Source: Clostridium rectalis
Lineage (GTDB): Bacteria > Bacillota > Clostridia > Clostridiales > Clostridiaceae
DNA length: 64,000 nt
NCBI RefSeq assembly: GCF_900626095.1
Contig: NZ_UYZZ01000001.1
Coordinates: forward strand, 62,001-126,000
Reading direction: 5' to 3'
The notes beneath the pieces were generated by a model that did no database searches, had not been told where the DNA came from, and saw only the letters and a program-made list of their open reading frames with translations. Made by a program: the position numbers and the translations under genes. Shown in pieces: positions 1 to 9,108 of this stretch. The first letter of the stretch is position 1, and each line of letters begins with the position of its first letter.

Positions 1-1433
1 TGGCATTATCTTTTATACTTATTATAATATCATATTTTGCGTCAGGAGTTACTGTAATAAATCCTTCTAATAATAAAGAGGTACAAGCAGTTAATTTATT
101 ATCTAAAAGTGGATTTAGAACTATTTTAACTCAGTGCGTGATAAAATTTCAGGAATTTCCGCCACTAGGAATGGTTCTTGTGGTTATGTTTGGAGCAGGG
201 GTGGCTGAAAAATCTGGGCTTATGGAAGTTGCTATGAAAACTTCTATTGTTAAAGTACCGAAAAAATTAGTTACAGCTACAACTATTTTGATTTGTATAT
301 TATCAGATGGTGCTGGAGATGCAGGGTTTATATTATTGCCTCCTTTAGCGGCTACAGTTTTTTTATCTATAGGCAGGCACCCTTTAGTAGGTATGTTTGC
401 AGCATATGCAGGAGTTGCAGGTGGATTTTCTGCAAATTTAATTGTAAATATGACTGATGTATTAATGGCCAGTTTTACTATACCGGCAGCTAAGATTTTA
501 AATAAAAATTACAATTGTACACCGGCAATGAATATATACTTTATGATATTCTCAACTATAATTTTAGTTATATGTGGTGTGTTTGTAACAGAGAGGATAA
601 TAGCTCCAAGATTTGAAAAAGATAGCTTTCAGTTTAAACAAGATGAGTATAAAAAAATCTGTGATAGTGAGAAAAAGGGTTTAAAATGGGCGGGTATGTC
701 CATACTTATTATGATAGTAATTATAGTACTATTAAGTGTGGGAGAAGATGCATTTATGTCTGATCCTAAAACTGGATCTTTATTAGCATGGGAATCTCCA
801 CTTATGCAGGGACTAATCCCCATAATAACAATTATGTTTCTGATTCCGGGGGTAATATATGGAAAAATAACTGGTAGCATAAAAAATGATAAAGATATAG
901 TAACTATGATGGGAGAATCAATGAAAGATATGGCATCATATATAGTATTAGCTTTTGCTGCATCTATATTTATAGCGCTGTTTAATTGGAGTAATTTAGG
1001 TATAATTATGTCGGTGAAGGGGGCAAATTTACTTAAAAACTCTGGATTTACAGGGGTAGGAATCATAATAGGTTTTATAATTCTAGAGTCTTTTATAAAT
1101 ATATTCATAGGTAGTGCATCTGCAAAATGGGCTATAATGGCGCCTATATTTGTACCAATGTTAATGTTATTGGGATATAGTCCAGCAGTAACACAAATGG
1201 CATTTCGTATAGGAGATTCTATAACAAACCCAATAAGTCCATTATTTACTTACTTTCCCATTTTAATTACTTTTGTAAGAAAATATGATAAAAAAGCAGG
1301 AATGGGTACAATGATCTCAAATATGTTACCGTATTCTATAGTGTTTGGATTATTTTGGACAATATCTTTACTTGTGTTTATAGAATTTAATATACCATTA
1401 GGACCAGGTGGGAATATAAAATATATTATTTAA
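1..1433 (+). CDS. AbgT-family transporter, 5'-truncated by the window edge
   Basis: The frame is open from base 3 (beginning ALSF) to the stop at 1433, so the gene starts outside the window; the GTG at 138 is internal. The visible part is about 476 residues, nearly all hydrophobic helices. It resembles the AbgT (p-aminobenzoyl-glutamate transporter) family: a stretch like NLLSKSGFRTILT followed by FPPLGMVLVVMFGAGVAEKS, then GDAGFILLPPLAA and, near the end, SASAKWAIMAPIFVPM and GDSITNPISPLF, which match the conserved hairpin regions of that family. Characterised members import p-aminobenzoyl-glutamate or export antifolates; the substrate here is unknown. The gene stands alone before the tyrS leader, with no strong terminator visible between them. 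Confidence 0.85.
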   Translation, partial: ALSFILIIISYFASGVTVINPSNNKEVQAVNLLSKSGFRTILTQCVIKFQEFPPLGMVLVVMFGAGVAEKSGLMEVAMKTSIVKVPKKLVTATTILICILSDGAGDAGFILLPPLAATVFLSIGRHPLVGMFAAYAGVAGGFSANLIVNMTDVLMASFTIPAAKILNKNYNCTPAMNIYFMIFSTIILVICGVFVTERIIAPRFEKDSFQFKQDEYKKICDSEKKGLKWAGMSILIMIVIIVLLSVGEDAFMSDPKTGSLLAWESPLMQGLIPIITIMFLIPGVIYGKITGSIKNDKDIVTMMGESMKDMASYIVLAFAASIFIALFNWSNLGIIMSVKGANLLKNSGFTGVGIIIGFIILESFINIFIGSASAKWAIMAPIFVPMLMLLGYSPAVTQMAFRIGDSITNPISPLFTYFPILITFVRKYDKKAGMGTMISNMLPYSIVFGLFWTISLLVFIEFNIPLGPGGNIKYII

Positions 1434-1484
1434 TTAAAAAATATAGTATTTAATTTGTAAAAATTCATATAATATAATTAATAT

Positions 1485-1513
1485 TTGACATTCTAAAAAA
1501 AATATGATAAAAT
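1485..1513 (+). promoter_or_regulatory. Sigma-A promoter of the tyrS T-box leader
   Basis: TTGACA at 1485-1490 and TAAAAT at 1508-1513 are separated by exactly 17 bases. The pair lies just upstream of the T-box leader, where the tyrS promoter is expected. Confidence 0.75.
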
Positions 1514-1534
1514 ACTTCCTAAATTAAGAAATTA

Positions 1535-1815
1535 AAAGCAATGATGAGAATAAGTAGAAATAAATTACCTTTATAGAGAGCTTCCGGTTGGTGAAAGGGA
1601 GTGAGGAATTTATTTTGAATACAGCTCTAAGCTGAGACTGAACACTTTCAGTTAGTAGGTTGTTTCGGGTTTCCTTGCCCCCCTTATAGGGCTAGAGTAT
1701 AAACATATTATGTCGTACTTGAAGAGGTTAATAGGGTGACCTATTAATAAATTGAGGTGGTAACGCGGGTAAAACTCTCGTCCTCTAGTTTTCTAGAGGA
1801 CGAGAGTTTTTATAT
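1535..1815 (+). promoter_or_regulatory. T-box riboswitch (tyrosine) of tyrS
   Basis: The leader has the T-box sequence AGGTGGTAACGCGGG (about 1756-1769), followed by an intrinsic terminator hairpin: ACTCTCGTCCTCTAG at about 1774-1788 pairs with CTAGAGGACGAGAGT, then a T run. In the stem I region the specifier context GAA-TAC places a TAC (Tyr) codon at 1620-1622, matching the tyrosyl-tRNA synthetase gene downstream. Uncharged tRNA-Tyr would stabilise the antiterminator and let tyrS be transcribed. Stem boundaries are approximate because no folding was run. Confidence 0.93.
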
Positions 1816-1906
1816 TTTAAATATTTTAAATATTTTAAATAAACTTAATAAGAACTAGAATCTTAGTAATATTTAATAATTTTATAGTTATAAGGAGGAA
1901 ATATAA

Positions 1907-3112
1907 GTGAAAGATGTATTTGAACAAGTGAAAATAATTAAAAAAGGTGTGGATGAGATAATAAATGAAGAGGAACTAAAAAGTAAAATTGAAAAATCAA
2001 TAAAAGAAAATAAGCCTTTAAAAATAAAATTAGGTTTGGATCCATCTGCACCAGATATACATCTAGGTCATACAGTAGTTTTAAGAAAAATAAGACAAAT
2101 GCAGGATTTAGGACATGAGGCTATACTTATAATAGGTGATTTCACTGGAATGATAGGGGATCCAACTGGAAAGAGTAAAGCAAGAAAACCTTTAACAAGA
2201 GAACAGGTTTTAGCTAATGCTAAGACCTATACTGATCAGATTTTTAAAGTATTAAGAGAAGACAAAACTCAGGTTAGATTTAATAGTGAATGGTTAGAAA
2301 AAATGAATTTTAAAGATGTACTTGAGCTAGCGGGAAAATATACTGTGGCCAGAATGCTTGAAAGAGAGGATTTTAAAAATAGATTCCAAAATAATTTATC
2401 TATAGGAATACATGAATTTTTTTATCCACTAATGCAAGGATTTGATTCTGTCACTATAAAATGTGATATAGAATTAGGGGGAACAGATCAAAGATTTAAT
2501 ATACTTATGGGAAGAACATTGCAAAAAGATTATGGAATGGATTTGCAAATAGGATTATTTATGCCTTTATTAGAAGGACTAGATGGAAAAGAAAAGATGA
2601 GTAAGTCTTTAGGGAATTATATAGGAATAAGCGAAGATGCTGAAAGTATGTTTTCAAAAGTAATGGCTATTCCAGATGAACTTATAATTAAGTACTATAC
2701 TTTATGTACGGATATACATCCAGATGTTATTAAAAATATAGAAGACGAACTTAAAAATGGTAGAAATCCTAGAGATATAAAATTAGATTTAGCATTTGAA
2801 ATAACTAAATTATATAATGGAGAGGGGGGTGCAATAAAGGGAAGAGAGTATTTTAAAAAAGTGTTTACTAAAAGAGAAATGCCAGATGAAATAGAAGAAG
2901 TAAAGGTAGATTTAAATGAGGGTTCAAGTATTATAGATGTTTTAGTAGTAGCAAAAGCAGTGAAAAGCAAAAGTGAGGTTAGAAGGCTTATTCAAGGTGG
3001 AGGAATAAAACTAAATGGAGAAAAAGTAGAAATGCAAACACAGGTATTTAATGATAATATAATACAAGTAGGAAAAAGAATATTTGTGAAAATAAAAATG
3101 TGTAATAAATAA
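1907..3112 (+). CDS. tyrS: Tyrosyl-tRNA synthetase
   Basis: A 401-residue class I aminoacyl-tRNA synthetase that charges tRNA-Tyr in the cytoplasm. The HIGH motif is HLGH (about residues 51-54) inside LGLDPSAPDIHLGH, and the second signature is KMSKS within KEKMSKSLGNY. A C-terminal S4 RNA-binding domain follows (about residues 335-400, with VRRLIQGGGIKLNG). The HLGH/KMSKS pair and the overall shape fit the TyrZ-like subgroup rather than the B. subtilis TyrS subgroup. The GTG start at 1907 follows AAGGAGGA at good spacing. Expression is controlled by the tyrosine T-box directly upstream; a hairpin terminator follows the stop, so the unit is monocistronic. Confidence 0.97.
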   Translation: MKDVFEQVKIIKKGVDEIINEEELKSKIEKSIKENKPLKIKLGLDPSAPDIHLGHTVVLRKIRQMQDLGHEAILIIGDFTGMIGDPTGKSKARKPLTREQVLANAKTYTDQIFKVLREDKTQVRFNSEWLEKMNFKDVLELAGKYTVARMLEREDFKNRFQNNLSIGIHEFFYPLMQGFDSVTIKCDIELGGTDQRFNILMGRTLQKDYGMDLQIGLFMPLLEGLDGKEKMSKSLGNYIGISEDAESMFSKVMAIPDELIIKYYTLCTDIHPDVIKNIEDELKNGRNPRDIKLDLAFEITKLYNGEGGAIKGREYFKKVFTKREMPDEIEEVKVDLNEGSSIIDVLVVAKAVKSKSEVRRLIQGGGIKLNGEKVEMQTQVFNDNIIQVGKRIFVKIKMCNK

Positions 3113-3184
3113 TAATTATATAATATTTACTATGTTAAGTTAATATATATATAATCTTAAAAAATTTCATATTAAACTGTATAA

Positions 3185-3220
3185 AAATAATTAGGGACAT
3201 AAGACCCTAATTATTTTTTT
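3185..3220 (+). terminator. Intrinsic terminator after tyrS
   Basis: AAATAATTAGGG pairs with CCCTAATTATTT around an 8-base loop and is followed by a T run. The remaining bases up to 3426 are AT-rich, with nothing else I can identify. Confidence 0.88.
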
Positions 3221-3426
3221 ATCTTTAATTAACTGTTTTGATTTTTTTAAACATAATTAATATGTTTATATAATAAAAAATTTTAAATTTCTTTATAACC
3301 ATAATGAGGCTATGAAATTTATTGTAATTATTTTGTAATTTATTTGTAAATGAGATGTCATAGGTAGAAAATTATTTTATTGTAGTATAGTATTAAAGAC
3401 ATAGTAAGATGAAGGGATAAAAAACT

Positions 3427-4161
3427 ATGAAAATAAAGGAAAAATTAATAGGTATTTGTATATTTATTTTAACTATAACTTTATCCGGCTGTATAGTTAA
3501 GAATATTTCTCAAGACAAAAATGAAGATGTTATAATAAAGAATAGTCATGATGTAAAGGAAAGAGCCTATAGTAAAGAGTTGGCTAAATTTTTCCCTATA
3601 AATGATACAGGAAATTTATGTTATTCAGGTACAGGAGAATACAATGAAACAATGAAATTAAATAAAGCCACGGGTACTAAAGAAAAATTAATTCTTAATT
3701 ATAGAGGGGAAGTTAATAGAGTAGCAGAAGAAGAGGAAGGGTTAAGTAGTGATAAAAGACAATTTACTAAAGAATATATTATTACAGATAATTATGTAAA
3801 GGAAATACAGAGTAATATGGAGCTAAAAAGTAAAATATTAAGTATAGAAGAACAAATTGTTTTGAAATTACCTATAGAAAAAGGTAATAGTTGGAGTGAA
3901 GAAGTAAAGTTTAATGGATTAAAATACAAAGCTACTACTAAAATTATAGATATATATGATAAGGAAGGTAAAAAAATAGTTAAAATAGAGAGTTTTATAA
4001 ATGGAATTAAAGGTTATCAAAATGATGTTTATAGAGAAATAAAACTATATAAGCAGGGTAAGGGACTGGTAGAACTTTATAATACTATATTACTAAATTC
4101 AGAAAATGGTAAATCTAATACAATAGATTTTTCTTATAAATTATACGAAGGAAATAAATAG
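3427..4161 (+). CDS. Predicted lipoprotein of unknown function
   Basis: A 244-residue protein with a typical lipoprotein signal: a charged N-terminus (MKIKEK), a hydrophobic helix, and the lipobox LSGC with the acylated cysteine near residue 22. The mature part is hydrophilic and mostly beta-like, with a patch reading NDTGNLCYSGTGEY. I do not recognise a family. It stands alone, between the tyrS terminator and a convergent TPR gene, so context gives no functional hint beyond attachment to the outer face of the membrane. Confidence 0.8.
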   Translation: MKIKEKLIGICIFILTITLSGCIVKNISQDKNEDVIIKNSHDVKERAYSKELAKFFPINDTGNLCYSGTGEYNETMKLNKATGTKEKLILNYRGEVNRVAEEEEGLSSDKRQFTKEYIITDNYVKEIQSNMELKSKILSIEEQIVLKLPIEKGNSWSEEVKFNGLKYKATTKIIDIYDKEGKKIVKIESFINGIKGYQNDVYREIKLYKQGKGLVELYNTILLNSENGKSNTIDFSYKLYEGNK

Positions 4162-4169
4162 TTGATTTT

Positions 4170-4216
4170 TAAGGAACTATTTCATTTATAGTATTAAAAA
4201 TGATTTAGTTCCCTTT
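4170..4216. terminator. Possible bidirectional terminator between convergent genes
   Basis: AAGGAACTA near 4170 can pair with TAGTTCCCTT near 4206-4215 across a long AT-rich loop. It lies where both the lipoprotein gene and the convergent TPR gene end. The stem is short and the loop long, so this is a weak call. Confidence 0.4.
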
Positions 4217-4918
4217 TAAATTGTATACAATCATACTTTTAGTTATATTATATTGGGCTTTTAACCATTCATCTTTAGGATTTAATTCATAGGCTTTTTT
4301 GCAGAAATTTAATGAGGAAATGTAGTTTTCCATATCTCTATAAATTAATCCTTTCTCTAAATAAGCTTCGCTTTTAGTTGGGTTTATTTCTATAGCCTTT
4401 GAATAGGATTTTAAAGCTTCTTTATTTTTATTTAAAGATTTAAGTAGGTTTCCCTTTAAGCAAAAACCTTCATAAGAATTTGGTTTTAAGTTAAGATAAT
4501 GATTACAAATAATTAGAGCACTTTTAATATTATTTGATATGTTTAAAAGGTTTGCTTTTTTTAAATATAATTCTGCATTTGTAGGTTCAATTTTAATAAG
4601 TTTATTACAGCAATTAATAGCTTTGTTAAAATGTGTGGTGATGTCATATATATCTATAAGATTTAAGTAAGCTTTTTTATCCTTTGGAAAAAAGTAAAGA
4701 TATTTTTTCATACATTCCTCTGCTTCTTCCATTTCCAGCATATCCATATGAGCTTCCCCTTTTAAAAGATAAGTTTCTGGAAAGTTTTCGTCTAAGTTAA
4801 GAGCCTGATTATAAGTTTGAAAAGCTTCTGAAATTTTATCTCTTTTAAAAAGTTCATTTCCCTTTTGGAGAAGTTTTTTGATTTTTCTTTTAGGGTTATT
4901 TTTTAAACATTTCTCCAT
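4205..4918 (-). CDS. Tetratricopeptide repeat protein
   Basis: A 237-residue soluble protein built almost entirely of TPR units of about 34 residues, recognisable by repeats such as AFQTYNQALNLDENFPETYLLKG... and ALKSYSKAIEINPTKSEAYLEKG. I count five to six units from about residue 15 to 225, after a lysine-rich N-terminus. TPR arrays bind partner proteins; no catalytic domain is fused, so the partner is unknown. The ATG at 4918 follows AAAGGAGAA. It is divergent from the GntR gene. Confidence 0.85.
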   Translation of the reverse strand: MEKCLKNNPKRKIKKLLQKGNELFKRDKISEAFQTYNQALNLDENFPETYLLKGEAHMDMLEMEEAEECMKKYLYFFPKDKKAYLNLIDIYDITTHFNKAINCCNKLIKIEPTNAELYLKKANLLNISNNIKSALIICNHYLNLKPNSYEGFCLKGNLLKSLNKNKEALKSYSKAIEINPTKSEAYLEKGLIYRDMENYISSLNFCKKAYELNPKDEWLKAQYNITKSMIVYNLKGN

Positions 4919-5040
4919 ATCAATTCTCCTTTGCGTAATATATTATAATTATTGACATTAAATAGTATAATATACTTCATTTAATTTAATCTTGGCTTTA
5001 AAAAATAAATATTATAGTAATTATATTTACATATAAAAAT

Positions 5041-5067
5041 ATTTGTTATATTATATATATAACAAAT
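5041..5067. promoter_or_regulatory. Perfect inverted repeat upstream of the GntR gene (candidate operator)
   Basis: ATTTGTTATAT (5041-5051) and ATATAACAAAT (5057-5067) form a perfect 11-bp dyad with a 5-base spacer, ending 17 bases before the regulator's ATG. YtrA-type GntR proteins commonly repress their own operon by binding such a dyad over the promoter. That this is the binding site is inferred from position and symmetry. Confidence 0.55.
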
Positions 5068-5084
5068 ATAATAGTGGTGGTGAT

Positions 5085-5468
5085 ATGTTGTTATTGAAAA
5101 TAGATTTCGAGTCAGAATTACCTATATATGAACAGATGAAGAGACAGATAATTCAAGGGATAGCTGTTGGGAATCTAGTAGCTGGAGAAATTTTACCTTC
5201 TGTTAGACAAATGGCAGAAGATATAGGCATAAACTTACATACAGTAAATAAGGCCTATAATATTTTAAAAGGGGAAGGATACCTTACTATAGATAGAAGA
5301 AAAGGTGCCATAATAAATGATAAATTACCAAAGATTACAGAGGAAACCAATACTAAATTGATTGAGGAACTAAACTATATTATAGCGGATTCTAAATGTA
5401 GAGGCTTTACTAAAGAAGAATTTTTAGATTTATGTAGTAAAATATTCAACAATTATAGTAGGAAGTAG
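5085..5468 (+). CDS. GntR-family transcriptional regulator, YtrA type
   Basis: A short (about 127 residues) regulator with the GntR winged-helix domain at residues 1-75, including PIYEQMKRQI, GEILPSVRQMAEDIGIN and HTVNKAYNILKGEGYL, and only a small C-terminal tail. That layout is typical of the YtrA subfamily, which controls neighbouring ABC transporter genes. I place the start at the ATG 5085 after GTGGTGGTG; an in-frame TTG at 5043 would put the N-terminus through the palindrome. It is the first gene of an operon with the DUF1648 membrane protein and the ABC exporter that follow. Confidence 0.9.
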   Translation: MLLLKIDFESELPIYEQMKRQIIQGIAVGNLVAGEILPSVRQMAEDIGINLHTVNKAYNILKGEGYLTIDRRKGAIINDKLPKITEETNTKLIEELNYIIADSKCRGFTKEEFLDLCSKIFNNYSRK

Positions 5469-5477
5469 GTGAATTGT

Positions 5478-6608
5478 ATGGATGGAAAGATAGAAATTAT
5501 TTTATATAATGCTTTTATTATGGGTATTATCCTTATAATTCAAATAATTACTTTAAATAGTACACGAAAAGATATATATATTGGGGTAAGAATACCGGAA
5601 GAACAAAGGGATGATAAAGAGTTAAAACATATAGGAAAACAATATATAAAAACTAATTTAATTATAGGTATACTAAGTATTACAGGTTTAAGTTACTTAT
5701 CTTATATAATAAATAAATTTGGCTTTTATATTATAGAAATTTTTGTGTTTTTAGGTATAACATTTTATATTTATATTAAATACAATAAAATAGTAAAACA
5801 ACTTAAGAAGAAAAATAATTGGCTTCAGGATGGAAAAAATATTGTAGTGGTAGATACTAGATTTAGCTTAGAAAGAAGTAACAAACCATATATATCCTAT
5901 TCTTGGTTTATTATTCCTATAATAATAATAATAATAAATTTCATAATAAATTTAAAGGCGTATCCTAACCTTCCGTCTACAGTTGCAACAAATTGGAGTT
6001 TAACTGGAAAAATTACTGGATATAAGCAGAAATCACCATTTTTAATATATTTAATGCCTTTAAATCAAATTATAATAACTTTAGTAATGTTTATAAGTTT
6101 TAAAATTGTAAGCTGGTCAAAACAGCAAATTAGTGGTAATAATCCTCAGGAATCTATAGAAAGAAACAAAAAATTCAGGAAAATATGGAGTGTGTATTTT
6201 GTTATTATAGCTATTTTAATGAATCTAATATTTACTGGAACGAATTTAAAAATAATGGGGATAATGAATTTTTCTAATATAGTATATAGATTAATGATAA
6301 TTACTATTACTGGATTAATTACTATTAGTTCAATAATTATTTCTGTTAAAGTTGGTCAGGGTGGAAGTAAATTAAATTTAAAGTTAAATAATACTTCCGA
6401 ATTTATTCAATCTGGAGATGATGATGGACACTGGAAATTTGGAAATTCTATATATTACAATCCCAATGACCCATCTTTATTTATAGAAAAAAGATTTGGA
6501 ATAGGATGGACTATAAATGCAGGAAGGCCTTTGGGTATGGCTTTATATATAATTATTATAATAGCAGTTGTATTTTCAATAGTTATGGCTATTTTAAATA
6601 AAAATTAA
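5478..6608 (+). CDS. DUF1648/DUF5808 membrane protein
   Basis: About 376 residues with several transmembrane segments. The middle (about 165-205) carries the DUF1648 pattern LPSTVATNWSLTGKITGY. The C-terminal part has the DUF5808 pattern IYYNPNDPSLFIEKRFGIGWTINAG before a last transmembrane helix. Proteins of this kind often sit beside YtrA-type regulators and small ABC exporters in Firmicutes; a molecular function is not known to me. The ATG at 5478 has AGGTG six bases upstream; the GTG at 5469 touches the previous stop codon and is less likely. It is cotranscribed with its neighbours. Confidence 0.85.
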   Translation: MDGKIEIILYNAFIMGIILIIQIITLNSTRKDIYIGVRIPEEQRDDKELKHIGKQYIKTNLIIGILSITGLSYLSYIINKFGFYIIEIFVFLGITFYIYIKYNKIVKQLKKKNNWLQDGKNIVVVDTRFSLERSNKPYISYSWFIIPIIIIIINFIINLKAYPNLPSTVATNWSLTGKITGYKQKSPFLIYLMPLNQIIITLVMFISFKIVSWSKQQISGNNPQESIERNKKFRKIWSVYFVIIAILMNLIFTGTNLKIMGIMNFSNIVYRLMIITITGLITISSIIISVKVGQGGSKLNLKLNNTSEFIQSGDDDGHWKFGNSIYYNPNDPSLFIEKRFGIGWTINAGRPLGMALYIIIIIAVVFSIVMAILNKN

Positions 6609-6641
6609 AATATATTTGGGAAAAAAGAAAGGGTGAAGATG

Positions 6642-7367
6642 ATGATAGAGTTAGTTAATGTAAACAAATCGTATAATGGAAAAGAAAAGGCTGTAGATAA
6701 TTTAAATATTACCATAGAAGATGGACAAATATTTGGATTTTTAGGACCTAATGGTGCAGGAAAGACTACGACAATAAAAATGATAACAGGAATATTAAAT
6801 GCAGATAGTGGTTCTATAAAGATAAATGGTATTGATATTAAAGAAAATCCTTTAGAAGGGAAAAAACAATTTGGTTTTGTTCCTGATAATCCAGATGCAT
6901 TTTTGAGAATTAAGGGTATAGAATATTTGAATTTTATGGCAGATGTTTATGAAGTGCCATCTAACCTAAGAAAAGATAGAATAAAAAATTTAAGTAAAAG
7001 ATTTGATATGGAAAAAGCTCTAAATGATCAAATTCAAAGCTATTCCCATGGAATGAGGCAAAAGATAGTTATTATGGGTGCTATTTTACATGAACCTTCT
7101 GTATGGATTTTAGATGAACCTATGACAGGTCTAGATCCTAAATCATCGTATATACTAAAAGAGATGATGAAGGAACATATTGCTAGTGGTAAAACAGTTT
7201 TCTTTTCAACTCATGTCCTTGAGGTGGCAGAGAAGCTATGTGATAAGGTGGCAATTATAAATAAAGGTAAAATTTTAGTATGTGACACTTTACAGGGAAT
7301 AAAACAGCATTTTAAAGAAAATGAGTCTCTAGAAAAGATTTTCTTGGAGGTAACTCACAATGAATAA
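6642..7367 (+). CDS. ABC transporter ATP-binding protein
   Basis: A single nucleotide-binding domain of about 241 residues. Walker A is GPNGAGKTT, the signature is YSHGMRQK (a variant of LSGGQ), Walker B is WILDEP, and the switch is FFSTHVLEVAE. This is the layout of exporters of the CcmA/YtrB/EcsA type that energise a separate permease. Starts at 6633 (GTG), 6639 and 6642 (ATG) are possible; 6642 has the best spacing from AAAGGGTG. It overlaps the permease gene by eight bases, so the two products very likely form one transporter. The substrate is unknown. Confidence 0.92.
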   Translation: MIELVNVNKSYNGKEKAVDNLNITIEDGQIFGFLGPNGAGKTTTIKMITGILNADSGSIKINGIDIKENPLEGKKQFGFVPDNPDAFLRIKGIEYLNFMADVYEVPSNLRKDRIKNLSKRFDMEKALNDQIQSYSHGMRQKIVIMGAILHEPSVWILDEPMTGLDPKSSYILKEMMKEHIASGKTVFFSTHVLEVAEKLCDKVAIINKGKILVCDTLQGIKQHFKENESLEKIFLEVTHNE

Positions 7368-9021
7368 GTTTTTTTCATTAATTAAAATAAATTTAAAAAT
7401 GATGTGGGATATGTCAAGTAAGAAGAAAAAGACTAAAGGGGTATTTTTCCTAATATTAATGGCTCTAGCATTTTTACCTATGATAGGATTGATATTTGTA
7501 GGAACAGGTGAATTATATGATGGACTTTTAAAGATAAATCAACAGGGAATAATATTAGCTTTAGGAGCATCAATATCAGCACTTATTATATTTGTATTCG
7601 GCATAGTTTATTGTATAGGCACATTTTATTTTTCTACAGATATAGAAAAGCTATTATATTTACCTTTAAAACCTTCATACATAGTAGGATCAAAATTTTT
7701 CACGGTGATTTTATATGAGTATTTAACCCAGGGAATATTTCTTATACCCATTTTAGTTCAGTATGGAATTAAAAGTGGAGCAAATATAGTTTACTATATT
7801 TATTCTATAATTATATTCTTAATAAATCCTATTATCCCTTTAGTATTGGCATCAGTAATAATAATGATAATTATGAGATTTACTAATGTAGGTAAAAATA
7901 AAGATAAACTAAAAATTGTAGGGTGGATATTTTCTTTAACGTTTGCTATAGGAATAAATTTAGTATCTCAAAATTTGTCATCTAAAGCATATAGCTCTAT
8001 AGAATTACAGAACTTAATAATGGAGGGAAGCAATTCTATGGCAGCCATTATGGCAAGAAATATATTTCCATCTTCAAAATTAGTAACTCAAATACTTTTA
8101 AAAAGTAATAGTATATATGGAATTTTGTATTTGTTATCTTTTATAGCTATCAATACAGTATTTTTAGTATTTTTTCTTTATTTGTCAGAAAAATTTTATT
8201 TCAAAGGAGTAATAGGAATTTCAGAAACTACTTCAAAAAGAAAAGCACTAAAGGATGAAGAACTAAGTAAAGCTATAAAAATGAAATGTAAATTATATGC
8301 TTATTTTATAAAAGAAATAAAAATTTTATTTAGAACACCAATATATCTAATGAATTGTGTAATAATGAATTTTTTATGGCCTGTGTTTTTTATGATTCCT
8401 ATATTTACAAGAGGTAATGTGGGGGGGAGCATAAGCAGTATAAAAAGTATACTAAATAATTCACAATATTTAAATATTATAATACCTATATTTTTTGCAG
8501 TAATTATGTTTATATCCTCTAGTAATGGAATTGCATCTACAGCTGTATCTAGAGAGGGAAAAAATCTTTATATTAATAAATATATACCTATAAATAGTAC
8601 CACTATGTTTATGGGAAAGATATTGTCAGCTGTGGTTATTGAATTTATAAGTACAATTATCATATTAATTATTGTATATAGTATATTTAAAGTACCAATA
8701 TATATGATTATGATATTTTTAATACTAAGCTTAGAAGCTATGTTTTTCACATCATTTTTAGGTTTATTAATAGATTTAAATTCACCTAAGTTAAACTGGG
8801 ATAATGAACAAAGGGCAGTAAAGCAAAATTTTAATTTAGTAATCAATATGGTAGCATCGATAGTCTTAGGAACATTAACGGCTTTATTGGTAATTAAAAT
8901 TAATTTTGAAAGTACATATGGTTTTATATTTATAATTTTATTATATACTATTTTAAATTTTATGTTATATTATCTACTTAAGGTAAAGGGAAAAAATATA
9001 TTAAATAAAATAAACTTATAA
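7360..9021 (+). CDS. ABC exporter permease subunit
   Basis: A 553-residue, strongly hydrophobic protein with roughly a dozen transmembrane segments, beginning with a cytoplasmic amphipathic stretch rich in lysine. It resembles the large putative ABC exporter permeases (PF16949-like) that pair with one ATPase. It overlaps the ATPase gene (ATG at 7360, stop of the ATPase at 7367), has TTGGAGG upstream of its start, and ends just before a terminator, making it the last gene of the operon. Substrate unknown; a lipid, peptide or antimicrobial is typical of YtrA-controlled exporters. Confidence 0.85.
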   Translation: MNKFFSLIKINLKMMWDMSSKKKKTKGVFFLILMALAFLPMIGLIFVGTGELYDGLLKINQQGIILALGASISALIIFVFGIVYCIGTFYFSTDIEKLLYLPLKPSYIVGSKFFTVILYEYLTQGIFLIPILVQYGIKSGANIVYYIYSIIIFLINPIIPLVLASVIIMIIMRFTNVGKNKDKLKIVGWIFSLTFAIGINLVSQNLSSKAYSSIELQNLIMEGSNSMAAIMARNIFPSSKLVTQILLKSNSIYGILYLLSFIAINTVFLVFFLYLSEKFYFKGVIGISETTSKRKALKDEELSKAIKMKCKLYAYFIKEIKILFRTPIYLMNCVIMNFLWPVFFMIPIFTRGNVGGSISSIKSILNNSQYLNIIIPIFFAVIMFISSSNGIASTAVSREGKNLYINKYIPINSTTMFMGKILSAVVIEFISTIIILIIVYSIFKVPIYMIMIFLILSLEAMFFTSFLGLLIDLNSPKLNWDNEQRAVKQNFNLVINMVASIVLGTLTALLVIKINFESTYGFIFIILLYTILNFMLYYLLKVKGKNILNKINL

Positions 9022-9031
9022 ATATAATAAA

Positions 9032-9066
9032 AAAGGGTATCTCATAACAGGGATACCTTTATTTTT
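9032..9066 (+). terminator. Intrinsic terminator after the ABC exporter operon
   Basis: AAGGGTATC pairs with GATACCTTT across a 10-base loop, followed by ATTTTT. Confidence 0.8.
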
Positions 9067-9108
9067 GGTATAATTAGATATAATATAATCCTATGGTAGG
9101 TGAGAAAG

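Noticed and set aside
629-1108. Opposite-strand open frames within genes (for example 629-1108, 9321-9821, 33133-33543)
   Set aside because: They lie antisense to clear coding genes and lack ribosome sites or recognisable domains, as expected from codon bias in AT-rich DNA.
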